Of a stretch of DNA of 64,000 bases, positions 6,601-15,192 are shown piece by piece. The DNA lies in assembly GCA_023380935.1 (NCBI GenBank), contig JAMCST010000011.1:124001-188000 (forward strand), written 5' to 3'. The DNA is from Patescibacteria group bacterium (GTDB lineage Bacteria > Patescibacteriota > Microgenomatia > UBA1406 > GWC2-37-13). The notes under the pieces were generated by a model, which had not been told where the DNA came from, did not search any database, and saw only the letters and a program-made list of their open reading frames with translations. Numbering within the stretch: position 1 is the stretch's first letter; each line of letters starts with the position of its first letter. The translations under genes were made by a program, and so were the position numbers.

Positions 6601-8748
6601 CTAATAATTAATTAATACTTTCGCATCAACGGCAAAGGTGTCATGACGCGTCACGATCACCGGATTGATCTCCATTTCCTTGATCTGCGGCTCCGCCATT
6701 ATCAACTGGCCTAATCGGACAATCAACTCGTCAAGCCGCCCCAAGGCATAGGGCAATCCGCCGCGGTAGCCCTTGAGCAAGGCGTAGATTTTTGACCGCT
6801 CGACCAGCTTGGCCGCTTGACTCAATGTGATCGGCAACAACTGAAGATTACGGTCGACAATCAACTCGGCCAGGGTACCGCCCGCCCCAAACAGGAGCAC
6901 CGGACCAAAGGTCGAGTCGCGCTTGGCGCCGACAATCACCTCCACTCCGTTAACCACATCTTCCTGAATCTGGATTGTCACCTGGGGCTGAAGCGATACT
7001 TCCAGCCGTTTGATATTTGCGTTTAAGCTGTCCCAAGCCTGCAGCAGCTCGCGGCTGTTTTTGATGTCGGTCATCACTCCGCCGACTTCGGTTTTATGCA
7101 ACAGTCCGGGGGCGGAAAGTTTCAGCACCACCGGCCAGTCGTACTTTTGACAGAAGCGTGTTGCCTCGTCATAGCCGTCTACCGTGGCCGTCACTGGCGT
7201 CGTGATGCCGGCGGCCGCCAACAGCCGGCTGGTCGCCTCGGCGTCGAGCATGGCCGATTGGTTAAGCTTGGCATGCTGGATAACGCTTTCGACCGCCACT
7301 TGATTAATCAAAATGGCCGGTGGTTTGGCGGGGGCAGCCGCCGTGTCCTTCGACCGGCTGCGCCACTGCCACATCGCCGCCACCGCCCTGATCGCCTGTT
7401 CCGGAAAGCGAAACGACGGAATCCGTGCCTGATTGAGTTTTTTTTCGCCCTCGGCGATCAGACTGCCGCCGATAAACGAGCAAAAAATCGGCTGATGGTA
7501 GCGGGCAGACAAATCTCCGATTAACCCGGCCGTCTTTTCAATCTGCGTCATGATTTGCGGGGTAAGAATAACGATGAGGACGTCGGCTTGCTGTTTTGCC
7601 AAAATAATCTCGGCTGCCTTGGCTACCCGGTCGGCCAGGGCATCTCCGAGCACGTCAACCGGATTCAAGATGCTGGCCGAACGCGGCAACAGTTGCGCCA
7701 GCGCCTGTTTTGTCTCGTTGCTCAACTCGGCCATTGTCAAACCGGACCGGATCACCGCGTCGGCACTGATCACCGCCGGACCGCCAGCGTTGGAAACAAT
7801 CGCTACCCGCGGACCGTCCGGGGCGTTTTCCCAGGCAAACGCCCGCGCTAGATCAAAGAACTCCTCCAAAGTCTGGCAACGGATCACGCCGCTCTGCGCC
7901 AGGGCCGCCTCCAGAACCGCGTCCTCGCCGGCAATGGCGCCGGTGTGCGAACGCATCGCCTGCCTGGCGGCCGACGAGCGACCGGGCTTGATGATAAAAA
8001 CCGGATTGACCCGGCTAACGCTTTTGGCGATCCGGATAAACTCCCGGCCGGCGCTGATTGACTCGAGATAAAAACCGATGGGGTCGCAGTCTGCCAATCC
8101 AACTCGTTCCGCTTTGGTAAGCGTTACTTTAGCCCGATCATGCAGATAACGCAACACGTCGTTTTCCTGGACCACCGCCTTGTTACCCAACGTCACGCAC
8201 TGGGCCAGTCCCAGCTCGGTTGCCTGACACCAGTCAAATAAACTGGAGGCGATCGCCCCGGACTGGGAAACAAAACGCAGATTGCCCGGCCGGCGCGAGA
8301 CCGCCGCAAAGGTGGCGTTTAAGGAACACGACGCGTTGACAAATCCGAGACAGTTGGGGCCGAGGATATTTATGGAAAACCGGTCGGCCAGCTGTATCAA
8401 CTGCTGCTCCAGCCGCGCCCCCGCCTCCCCGGCTTCCTTAAAACCGGCCGCATAGACCAAGGCGTTTTTTACTCCCTTGACTCCGGCCTGCTCGATCACG
8501 GTCAAGGCGACGGCGGCCGGAACCGCCACGATCACCAGGTCGGGCACCCGCTCCAGAGACGCGAGATCAGGATAACAGCGTCTATCGTCGATCTGATCGA
8601 GGTTTGGGTTAACGGGATATAGTTCGCCAGCATAACCACCGCGGCTTATATTCTTCCACACGATTGCCCCCACCTTGTCCGGATGACGCGATACGCCGAC
8701 CACTGCAACCGTTTTCGGAGAAAACATCCGCTCCAGATCCTTAATCAT
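6601..8748 (-). CDS. Acetate/acyl-CoA synthetase, ADP-forming (fused alpha and beta parts)
   Basis: The 715-residue enzyme interconverts acyl-CoA + ADP + Pi and acid + CoA + ATP, making ATP during fermentation of acetyl-CoA or other acyl-CoAs. An N-terminal CoA-binding domain (VAVVGVSRHPDKVG, VNPNLD) leads to two succinyl-CoA-ligase-like domains. These contain SQSGAIASSLFDW and the phospho-histidine region RSHTGAIAGED (about residue 265). The C-terminal ATP-grasp domain has WPVVLKL, LLHKTEVGGVMTDI and MEINPVIV. The alpha-beta fusion is common in archaea and some bacteria. With malic enzyme and enolase nearby it suggests substrate-level phosphorylation. Confidence 0.93.
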   Translation of the reverse strand: MIKDLERMFSPKTVAVVGVSRHPDKVGAIVWKNISRGGYAGELYPVNPNLDQIDDRRCYPDLASLERVPDLVIVAVPAAVALTVIEQAGVKGVKNALVYAAGFKEAGEAGARLEQQLIQLADRFSINILGPNCLGFVNASCSLNATFAAVSRRPGNLRFVSQSGAIASSLFDWCQATELGLAQCVTLGNKAVVQENDVLRYLHDRAKVTLTKAERVGLADCDPIGFYLESISAGREFIRIAKSVSRVNPVFIIKPGRSSAARQAMRSHTGAIAGEDAVLEAALAQSGVIRCQTLEEFFDLARAFAWENAPDGPRVAIVSNAGGPAVISADAVIRSGLTMAELSNETKQALAQLLPRSASILNPVDVLGDALADRVAKAAEIILAKQQADVLIVILTPQIMTQIEKTAGLIGDLSARYHQPIFCSFIGGSLIAEGEKKLNQARIPSFRFPEQAIRAVAAMWQWRSRSKDTAAAPAKPPAILINQVAVESVIQHAKLNQSAMLDAEATSRLLAAAGITTPVTATVDGYDEATRFCQKYDWPVVLKLSAPGLLHKTEVGGVMTDIKNSRELLQAWDSLNANIKRLEVSLQPQVTIQIQEDVVNGVEVIVGAKRDSTFGPVLLFGAGGTLAELIVDRNLQLLPITLSQAAKLVERSKIYALLKGYRGGLPYALGRLDELIVRLGQLIMAEPQIKEMEINPVIVTRHDTFAVDAKVLINY

Positions 8749-8776
8749 TAACTTAGGGTAATTAATTTTTCCCGAC

Positions 8777-8805
8777 TTGTCAAAGCGGGTTGATTTTACT
8801 ATGAT
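8777..8805 (+). promoter_or_regulatory. Promoter of the membrane protein/H-cluster gene pair, leaderless
   Basis: TTGTCA (8777-8782), 17 nt and TATGAT (8800-8805) are followed by 8 nt to the ATG at 8814. This is one of the clearest two-box promoters in the window and leaves almost no 5' UTR. Confidence 0.65.
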
Positions 8806-8813
8806 TATTAATC

Positions 8814-9335
8814 ATGGAAGACAGAACCACACCGATTACCGTATCTTTGCCGATTTACCTGGACATTGCCCTGCCGGCCCTGGCATTTGCCATCCCTTTT
8901 TTTGTTTCCGGCCCCCAGTGGTTGACCGGAACCGCGGTTAATACCTTGCTTTACCTGGTGGCCTTGACCAACCGACCGCAGCGCGTCTGGATCGGCGTCA
9001 GTCTTCTCCCCAGTCTGGCCGCGTTTTCCCACGGACTGGTGTTTGGCCCGGCCACCTTTTTCCTGATCTATTTCTTACCTGTCATCTGGGTCGGAAACTA
9101 TATTATGATGAAGACATTCAGCGGGTGCCCGGCCCGCTTTAATAATCCGGCGCGTTTGCTGTTGAGCGCCGCCGCCAAAGCCGGCCTCTTGTTTATTTCC
9201 GCTTTATTTTATTATCAGCTGAAACTGGTGCCGCCGGCCTTTTTGACCGCCATGGGGATTATTCAGTTGGCCACGGCCATTGCCGGAGGCATCCTTGCCT
9301 TTCAGGTCACCACCGCCACCAATCATCATGAATGA
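8814..9335 (+). CDS. Multi-pass membrane protein preceding the H-cluster-domain gene
   Basis: The 173-residue protein has about six hydrophobic segments (roughly residues 14-32, 40-52, 58-76, 78-98, 112-132 and 140-165) and few charged loops. The family is not recognised with certainty; its size and topology resemble ECF-type substrate-binding subunits or small ion-handling membrane proteins. Its stop (9333-9335) overlaps the start of the [FeFe]-hydrogenase-like gene by 8 nt, so the two are translationally coupled. The membrane protein may therefore be a partner or anchor for that iron-sulfur protein. A promoter with TATGAT 8 nt upstream supports this ATG. Confidence 0.75.
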   Translation: MEDRTTPITVSLPIYLDIALPALAFAIPFFVSGPQWLTGTAVNTLLYLVALTNRPQRVWIGVSLLPSLAAFSHGLVFGPATFFLIYFLPVIWVGNYIMMKTFSGCPARFNNPARLLLSAAAKAGLLFISALFYYQLKLVPPAFLTAMGIIQLATAIAGGILAFQVTTATNHHE

Positions 9336-10137
9336 ACTGAATCAGTTACGGGAACTATTAAGACAAAAAGCCAAACTGGTGGCCATGCTGGCGCCGTCTT
9401 TTCCGATAATGTTTAACTATCCCACTATTGTTTCCCGGTTAAAACAACTGGGGTTCGGTTACGTGGTGGAGGTGGCGGTGGGAGCGGAGCGAACCAACGC
9501 GGCCGTGGCCCAACTACTTAGGGACGATCCCCAGACGCGCTTCATTACCAGCCCCTGCCCCAGCTTTGTGCGCTACATCAGAACCAAACATCCCGAACTG
9601 ATTCCTTACCTTGCCTTTAAGGCCGACTCGCCGATGGTGGCGACGGCGCGGATCGTCAACCAAACCTATTCCGGCTACCGGCCGGTATTTATCGGTCCGT
9701 GCATCGTGAAAAAACGCGAGGCAAGCGAAGATTATCCCCAGCTTAACATTTTAGTAATCACCTACAAAGAACTATTGTCATCATTCCCTCAACTCGCAGA
9801 CGCCGCTCCCGCCACCGGGGCGGCCGGCGACGGCTTTGATATGACGGCCGGCATCACGCGCATCTACCCGATGGACGGCGGACTCACCTTTAGCGGCGGC
9901 ATCAATGCCATTCTTAAGGAAGAAGAAATCCGGATCGTCTCGGGCTGGAAAAACATCGAGATCGTGCTTGAAGAATTTAAAAAAGACTGCTCTATCCGGT
10001 TTGTCGATGCCCTGTTTTGCGACGGCGGCTGCATCAACGGTCCGGGAATTACCAGCCCGTTAACCACCGAGGAACGCCAACAAAAAGTGCTACAGTTTCA
10101 GAAAACGAATCAGGTGGTAACCTCCCGAAGCCAGTAA
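9328..10137 (+). CDS. Stand-alone [FeFe]-hydrogenase large-subunit C-terminal (H-cluster) domain protein
   Basis: The product has 269 residues from the ATG at 9328. The domain matches the H-cluster region of iron-only hydrogenases: TSPCPSFVRYI (residues 74-84), GPCIVKKREA (123-132) and LFCDGGCINGPG (229-240). The four cysteines that hold the cubane in true hydrogenases are present (Cys77, Cys125, Cys231, Cys235). The proton-transfer cysteine of the usual TSCCP motif is Pro76 here, and there are no N-terminal ferredoxin-type clusters. It is therefore probably a non-classical (sensory, scaffold or Nar1-like) member rather than an H2-evolving enzyme. No HydEFG maturases are seen in the window. 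It overlaps the upstream membrane gene by 8 nt and the convergent DedA gene by 48 nt. Confidence 0.85.
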   Translation: MNELNQLRELLRQKAKLVAMLAPSFPIMFNYPTIVSRLKQLGFGYVVEVAVGAERTNAAVAQLLRDDPQTRFITSPCPSFVRYIRTKHPELIPYLAFKADSPMVATARIVNQTYSGYRPVFIGPCIVKKREASEDYPQLNILVITYKELLSSFPQLADAAPATGAAGDGFDMTAGITRIYPMDGGLTFSGGINAILKEEEIRIVSGWKNIEIVLEEFKKDCSIRFVDALFCDGGCINGPGITSPLTTEERQQKVLQFQKTNQVVTSRSQ

Positions 10138-10635
10138 CACCGAGCCGAAGAAATTCGTCACCATGGTCGTCCATAAATAAAGTTTTATCTCCACCCGCTC
10201 CATCCCGGCCATGACGCTGATGATCTTGCCGCCATATCCGGGAATCAGTCGCCCCAAAATCAAGAACCAGGGAGAGTTGACCGGTAAACGGTGCAGACCA
10301 AACGGCAGAATGTTTTTCGTTAACCTCCTTTTGGTAATCCGGCTGATGTGGCTGCCGAAATAGTACTCGACCGTCGCCGCCGTCATATTCCCCACCCAGC
10401 TGATGATGATGCCGAACCAGGGTCCGAACATCACGCCGCTGATTATGGTCAGCGGATCGGTGGACACCGGGGTTAAGGCAAACAAACCGTAAAAAAATAC
10501 CAGCACCAGCGGCGCGGCCAAACCGGCCCGTTGTACCACGTTATCCACGTCGTGAATATTTTTCACCAACAGATAGATCAGGGGGATAAACAGAATTAAG
10601 GTTAAAATAGCCGTGACTTTTTCGGTTTTTTTCAT
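10090..10635 (-). CDS. DedA/VTT-family membrane protein
   Basis: The 181-residue multi-pass inner-membrane protein belongs to the SNARE-associated Golgi/TVP38 (VTT) group. The domain is visible as ITLISGVMFGPW-type sequence (TIISGVMFGPWFGIIISWVGNM), then a loop with FLILGRLIPGYGGKIISVMAGM, matching the conserved R-x-x-P-x-x-x-G pattern. Family members are linked to lipid scrambling or flipping and membrane homeostasis. It lies 13 nt after the large secreted protein gene on the same strand and overlaps the 3' end of the plus-strand H-cluster gene by 48 nt. Confidence 0.85.
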   Translation of the reverse strand: MKKTEKVTAILTLILFIPLIYLLVKNIHDVDNVVQRAGLAAPLVLVFFYGLFALTPVSTDPLTIISGVMFGPWFGIIISWVGNMTAATVEYYFGSHISRITKRRLTKNILPFGLHRLPVNSPWFLILGRLIPGYGGKIISVMAGMERVEIKLYLWTTMVTNFFGSVLLASGGYHLIRFLKL

Positions 10636-10648
10636 GACTAGGGCGGAA

Positions 10649-12061
10649 TTAAAACTTCGGGTAGGCTTGGTAAGTGATCTTGTTCCAGTATAATCCCGCT
10701 TGCTGTGATCCGCTGACTGACAAGCGGTAACATAAATATATTTTGTTTTCCGTGACTAAACCGGCATCGGAAGCGATCGTTTGAAAATCGCTGGAGTCGA
10801 ACAGACGATAGCCGTCGGCATAGGTAAATGCCGCATCGGTTCCCACCGAATTTGCCAACGTATAACCAAACCCGTTATTGGAGGCCGTTGACCAAGCGGC
10901 GGCCGTCGTGGTCGAACAGGACCCGTCACAGGTTCCGTCGCCGATCGACGGACTGCTGCCGTCTTTTTTTAACGAACCGTCCGACTTCACCTGCAATACG
11001 TAACCGCCGGTGGTGTTGGTGGTAATGGTATGAAGATGGGCGGCGTCAAAAAAAGTGTTGGAGGCGTAGACCGTTCCGAACGGTACGCTGGTCGCGGTCG
11101 TCGCCACCGAGGTGGTGGTGTTACACACCGAACTGCTTGCCGCCACACTGCTGATTGTCCAGGTGACCGAGATCGGAATGTAGGCGCTCACCATAATGCC
11201 GTCGTTGGCGGTGATGCCGGTGTCGGCCTTTTCGATGATGTTATTGCTCGAATCCTCGGTCTGGACCGTTACCACCAGTTTGTCACCGACGCCGCGGGTG
11301 TGCGAGGTGCCTGACGGAGCCGGGTTGATGAAGCGGTCGGCGACGGTCGAGGCGTGGCCCAAGGTAACGGTGTATACCCTTGAAGCGCTCCAGGAACCGC
11401 CGGCGGTCGCCGTGATCATGTGGTAGGTCTGTCCGGCAATGGTGGTGGTGGAGTAGGCGGGGGAGGTGAGGGTTTCGCTGCCGGCACAGCTGGCGCTACA
11501 GGACAAAGATACCACTCCGGCCGAGGCGATGTCCGTATCCAAAGTATTGGCGTCAAATTTGCCCGAGTCAGGTATGCCGTCACCGCTACTTGATGAGGCA
11601 GCCGGCACGTAGATTCGGATGTGGTCGAGGTTGGCCACGGTGGTGGGCTGAAAGGTGATGGCCATTCTCGCCGACTGGCTGGCCACCACCCGGTCACCGG
11701 GCTGCAGCCCGCCGGTGACGCCGCTGCTGACGGAAAAGTCGGTACTGTCCAGTACGTTGGACACCGTATAGGTAGTCTGGCTGTTGCAGCCGTTGCTGTT
11801 GGGGTTATTAAAACAGACTCCGTCGCCGTTGAACAGATTGCCGGTGTCGTTGTCCGGCTCGCCGCTGGACTTGACGACGACGTCGCTGCCGCCGGTCGCT
11901 ACGGCCGTATTTACCGAGCCGTAGTAGGAAAAACGCGAGTTGGTCAAGGTCGTATAGGCTTGTTGCGGTACCCCAAGCGCCAATGCCTGACGTTGCCCTC
12001 CGGAAATAAATATAGCGGTCGCAAAAAATCCGGTCAACAATAATAAGCTTAGTCTTCTCAC
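10649..12061 (-). CDS. Large secreted Ser/Thr-rich surface protein
   Basis: The 470-residue product starts with GTG and a signal peptide (MRRLSLLLLTGFFATAIFIS, cleavage likely around ALA at 28). The rest is rich in Ser, Thr, Gly and Asn with predicted beta structure, lacks obvious enzymatic motifs, and has paired cysteines (VSLSCSASCAG, DGTCDGSCS, VCFNNPNSNGC) likely to form disulfides. It is probably a cell-surface or pilus-associated protein; no family was recognised. A TATAAT box at 12106-12111 would give a leader of about 37 nt without a Shine-Dalgarno site. It is followed by the DedA-like gene 13 nt downstream. Confidence 0.75.
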   Translation of the reverse strand: MRRLSLLLLTGFFATAIFISGGQRQALALGVPQQAYTTLTNSRFSYYGSVNTAVATGGSDVVVKSSGEPDNDTGNLFNGDGVCFNNPNSNGCNSQTTYTVSNVLDSTDFSVSSGVTGGLQPGDRVVASQSARMAITFQPTTVANLDHIRIYVPAASSSSGDGIPDSGKFDANTLDTDIASAGVVSLSCSASCAGSETLTSPAYSTTTIAGQTYHMITATAGGSWSASRVYTVTLGHASTVADRFINPAPSGTSHTRGVGDKLVVTVQTEDSSNNIIEKADTGITANDGIMVSAYIPISVTWTISSVAASSSVCNTTTSVATTATSVPFGTVYASNTFFDAAHLHTITTNTTGGYVLQVKSDGSLKKDGSSPSIGDGTCDGSCSTTTAAAWSTASNNGFGYTLANSVGTDAAFTYADGYRLFDSSDFQTIASDAGLVTENKIYLCYRLSVSGSQQAGLYWNKITYQAYPKF

Positions 12062-12150
12062 GCGGATATGCCTGTTGGGAATCTGTAATCGATAGCTATG
12101 GTATTATTATATAAACTGTATATCATTACGGCATTAATTGCAATTACCCG

Positions 12151-13335
12151 ATGAGTGATGTATTTGCCGCCGCTTTAAAACTGCACCGCCGTTTCCAGGG
12201 AAAACTGGCGGTTACCGAAACGGTAGCGCTGAATAACCGCCGCGATCTTTCCCTTCTTTATACCCCCGGTGTCGCCGAACCTTGCCGTGTTATTGCCCGC
12301 CACCCGGACCAGGCCTATGATTTAACTTGGAAAGGTCGAACCGTCGCGGTGATCTCCGACGGGTCGGCGGTTTTGGGATTGGGGAACATCGGGCCGGCGG
12401 CCGCCTTACCGGTAATGGAGGGTAAGGCGCTGCTGTTAAAAAGATTCGCCGATGTCGATGCCGTCCCCCTGGTGATCAACACCCAGGAACCGGATGAAAT
12501 CGTCCGTTTCGTCCGCCAGATCGCTCCATCTTTCGCCGGCATCAATCTTGAGGACATCTCGGCTCCCCGCTGTTTCCAGATTGAGGAAGAACTGCAAACG
12601 CTGGGCATTCCGGTTTTTCACGACGACCAACACGGCACCGCAATCGTGGTGGCGGCGGCGCTGCATAACGCCGCCAAAGTCGTAAACAAATCTTACCAAA
12701 CGTTGCGCGTGGTAATTGTCGGCGCGGGGGCGGCCGGCCTGGCGGTGGCGCGCATGCTGCTGGGGCTAAACTGTTCGGCCAATGTCTGCCAGTATATTCC
12801 GGGTCTCCCCCGCGTCAAAGACGTGGTGGTGGTTGACCGCGAAGGCGCGCTGGTGCTTGGCCGGGTCAAGATGAACCTTTACAAACAGGCGGTCGCCGCC
12901 GTTTCCAATCACGACAAAAAAGCCGGGACGCTGGACAACGTAATCAAAAACGCCGACGTGGTGATCGGTGTTTCCGCTCCCGGCCTCGTCAAACCGACGA
13001 TGATTAAGGCAATGGCGCCGGCGGCGATTGTTTTCAGCCTGGCCAACCCGATCCCCGAAATCATGCCGGACGCCGCCCGGGCGGCCGGAGCCGCCGTGGT
13101 CGCCAGCGGCCGCAGCGATTTCCCCAATCAGATCAATAACGTGCTCGCCTTTCCGGGAATTTTCCGGGCGGTAATCAAAGGCCGTCTGACGCAGATCAAT
13201 CAGGCAATGAAGGTGGCGGCAGTCAGGGCGCTGGCCAACATGATCAAAACACCCGGGCCGGAAAACATCATTCCCGATGTTTTTACTCCCAAACTGGCGG
13301 AAAAAATTGCCCAGGCCGTCTTAACCCAGGCTTGA
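12151..13335 (+). CDS. NAD(P)-dependent malic enzyme (short prokaryotic type)
   Basis: The 394-residue enzyme decarboxylates malate to pyruvate with reduction of NAD(P). Motifs are YTPGVAEPC (about residues 36-44), LGLGNIGPAAALPVMEGKALLLK, FHDDQHGTAIVV with metal-binding Asp residues, the Rossmann motif VGAGAAGLAVARML, and the C-terminal SDFPNQINNVLAFPGIFR. The length fits the minimal bacterial/archaeal form without the phosphotransacetylase extension. The next gene begins about 11 nt after the stop. With ADP-forming acyl-CoA synthetase it suggests a route from C4 acids to acetate and ATP. Confidence 0.95.
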   Translation: MSDVFAAALKLHRRFQGKLAVTETVALNNRRDLSLLYTPGVAEPCRVIARHPDQAYDLTWKGRTVAVISDGSAVLGLGNIGPAAALPVMEGKALLLKRFADVDAVPLVINTQEPDEIVRFVRQIAPSFAGINLEDISAPRCFQIEEELQTLGIPVFHDDQHGTAIVVAAALHNAAKVVNKSYQTLRVVIVGAGAAGLAVARMLLGLNCSANVCQYIPGLPRVKDVVVVDREGALVLGRVKMNLYKQAVAAVSNHDKKAGTLDNVIKNADVVIGVSAPGLVKPTMIKAMAPAAIVFSLANPIPEIMPDAARAAGAAVVASGRSDFPNQINNVLAFPGIFRAVIKGRLTQINQAMKVAAVRALANMIKTPGPENIIPDVFTPKLAEKIAQAVLTQA

Positions 13336-13346
13336 TAAAATATAGC

Positions 13347-14525
13347 GTGGCAAAAAAAATCTTTCTCACCCTGATTCTGTTTACTGGGATAGCCACGGGC
13401 TATCTGATGGGCAACGCCGCCACGACTCATTCTTTGCCGGATCTGACATTAACCGAAATTCTCTCTCCGTTGGCCGGCGCCAAACGCCAGGTCATCGGCT
13501 TTTTACCTTACTGGCTGCTTGACCGCGCCCAAACCGATTACAGCCGGTTCATCAATCAGCTCGACTATTTCGGGTTAACAGCGGCGCCGGATGGCACCAT
13601 TGTCAAGGAACTCAACCCGGGCGAAGCCGAACCGGGATGGTACAATCTGAACTCCGGCAAACTCGACCCTTTTTTCCAAAACGCCAAAGACCACCAAATC
13701 AAGTTGGGACTGGTGGTATTTTCCAGCGACGAAACCGCCATCGGCCAGCTTATCAGTCAACCGGCCAACCATGCCCATAAACTGGTGGAAGCGGTTGGCC
13801 CGTTAATGAAACAGTACGGTTTTTCCGAACTGAATCTGGATATTGAAAGCGTACTGACCGCCTCGGATGAGGCGCGGCAAAACTTTACCACGCTGGTTAA
13901 AACCATCAGACAGGACATGACCGAGCAAAATCTGGGCCGGCTAAGCATCGACGTCAGCCCGATTGTTTTGGTCAAACCTTATCTGGTCGACGTAGCGGCG
14001 GTCGCACCGACGGTAGACGCGGTTATTCTCATGACCTATGATTACCATTATGCCGGTTCGATCGTCACCGGACCGGTGGCGCCGGTCAACGGCGCCGGCA
14101 CCGAGGCCGAGTTTGACACGGCCACCGCCATTGCCTTGGCGCGCAAGATCTTGCCACCGGAAAAGATCATTCTCGGATTGCCGCTTTACGGCTACCGCTG
14201 GGAAACCCTGACCGATAATCCGCGATCCGCCGTCTTGGTCGGTTCCGGTATCAGCATCAGCAACCAAAAAGCCGAAGAATTTATCGCTTCGTGCGCTTCC
14301 TGCAGCGCCCAAATCGACCATTACGGTCAGGAAAGCTATGTGATTTACCGCGACCAGGACACCGATACTTACTATCAGTTGTTTTATCCTGACCAGATGG
14401 CGACCGCGGCCAAGCTCAAACTGGCCGAAAGCGGTCGCCTCGGCGGTGTGGCGCTCTGGGCGTTGGGCTACGAAGGTAAAACCATTTTGACGCCATTGGA
14501 AAATTACCGCAGTACCTGGCGTTAA
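13347..14525 (+). CDS. Glycoside hydrolase family 18-like exported protein
   Basis: The product has 392 residues from the GTG at 13347; an in-frame TTG at 13332 overlaps the malic enzyme stop and is less likely. An N-terminal hydrophobic signal segment (KKIFLTLILFTGIATGYLM) leads to a TIM-barrel domain. The strand GFSELNLDIESV carries the D-x-E catalytic pair of GH18, although the first Asp of the full DxxDxDxE motif is not conserved. Later barrel elements are VILMTYDYHYAGS and LGLPLYGYRWE. This resembles YaaH/SleL-like proteins acting on peptidoglycan or chitin-like glycans. A role in wall or surface glycan turnover is inferred. Confidence 0.85.
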   Translation: MAKKIFLTLILFTGIATGYLMGNAATTHSLPDLTLTEILSPLAGAKRQVIGFLPYWLLDRAQTDYSRFINQLDYFGLTAAPDGTIVKELNPGEAEPGWYNLNSGKLDPFFQNAKDHQIKLGLVVFSSDETAIGQLISQPANHAHKLVEAVGPLMKQYGFSELNLDIESVLTASDEARQNFTTLVKTIRQDMTEQNLGRLSIDVSPIVLVKPYLVDVAAVAPTVDAVILMTYDYHYAGSIVTGPVAPVNGAGTEAEFDTATAIALARKILPPEKIILGLPLYGYRWETLTDNPRSAVLVGSGISISNQKAEEFIASCASCSAQIDHYGQESYVIYRDQDTDTYYQLFYPDQMATAAKLKLAESGRLGGVALWALGYEGKTILTPLENYRSTWR

Positions 14526-14531
14526 ATTATT

Positions 14532-15179
14532 TCATTCAACTGCCCCCTCCCGCCGGTCGTTGTCAAAAACAAACCGTTCACCCGGTTGCAGCGAAATCAC
14601 CTGGCTGTTGAGGTCGCGGTCGTTATATCCCACCCTTACCTCTCCTTTAATCACCGTTACCGCGATTATCCCAGTGTCCGGATCGATCGCCAGACGTGTC
14701 TCTCCGGTGCCGATCACCGTTACCAACCGCATAGTTTTAACCGACCAGGGCGCCTTGTCTTCGTTGCGATAATCAATGCCGCCGGCGCTTTGGTCAAACA
14801 CAAACCGCGCCGGCAGAGTCTGGACAAACTCGACCTTGGCGTTGTCCGCCAGCGCCAGCTTTCCCTGGGTGGGAAACACCACGGTCGCTTGGCCGACCTT
14901 TCCGGTCATCAGAGTTTCTCCCTGCTGGATCACCCGTCCGGACCGGAGACGGGCCGGTTGGGTAGCGACACGCGACTGCCAAGCAACCTCACCGCTTAAG
15001 CTGGTTAACTTGGCTTTAACCGCGTCCAGCGGCGGCTGGGCAACGCTAAAACTGGTCTGGTCGACCCCACCGGTTAGGGCTACGGGACTGATAATTGACG
15101 ATGACGGTCTAACGTTAAGTATTACTCCCGCCACTAAACCAACTAATAGTACTAATACCAATTGTATTAATAGTCGCAT
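14532..15179 (-). CDS. FecR-like domain protein with N-terminal membrane anchor
   Basis: The 215-residue product has an N-terminal TM or signal segment (LLIQLVLVLLVGLVAGVIL). Its middle resembles a FecR beta-sandwich: LTSLSGEVAWQS, RVIQQGETLMTGKVGQATVVFP, KLALADNAKVEFV, and VTVIKGEVRV near the end with ISLQPGERFVF. FecR-type domains sit outside the membrane and either signal to anti-sigma factors or act as surface modules. No sigma factor or TonB system is nearby, so the role is open. It is convergent with the GH18-like gene and precedes the serine hydrolase gene on the map. Confidence 0.75.
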   Translation of the reverse strand: MRLLIQLVLVLLVGLVAGVILNVRPSSSIISPVALTGGVDQTSFSVAQPPLDAVKAKLTSLSGEVAWQSRVATQPARLRSGRVIQQGETLMTGKVGQATVVFPTQGKLALADNAKVEFVQTLPARFVFDQSAGGIDYRNEDKAPWSVKTMRLVTVIGTGETRLAIDPDTGIIAVTVIKGEVRVGYNDRDLNSQVISLQPGERFVFDNDRREGAVE

Positions 15180-15192
15180 ATAGCTAATTTAT

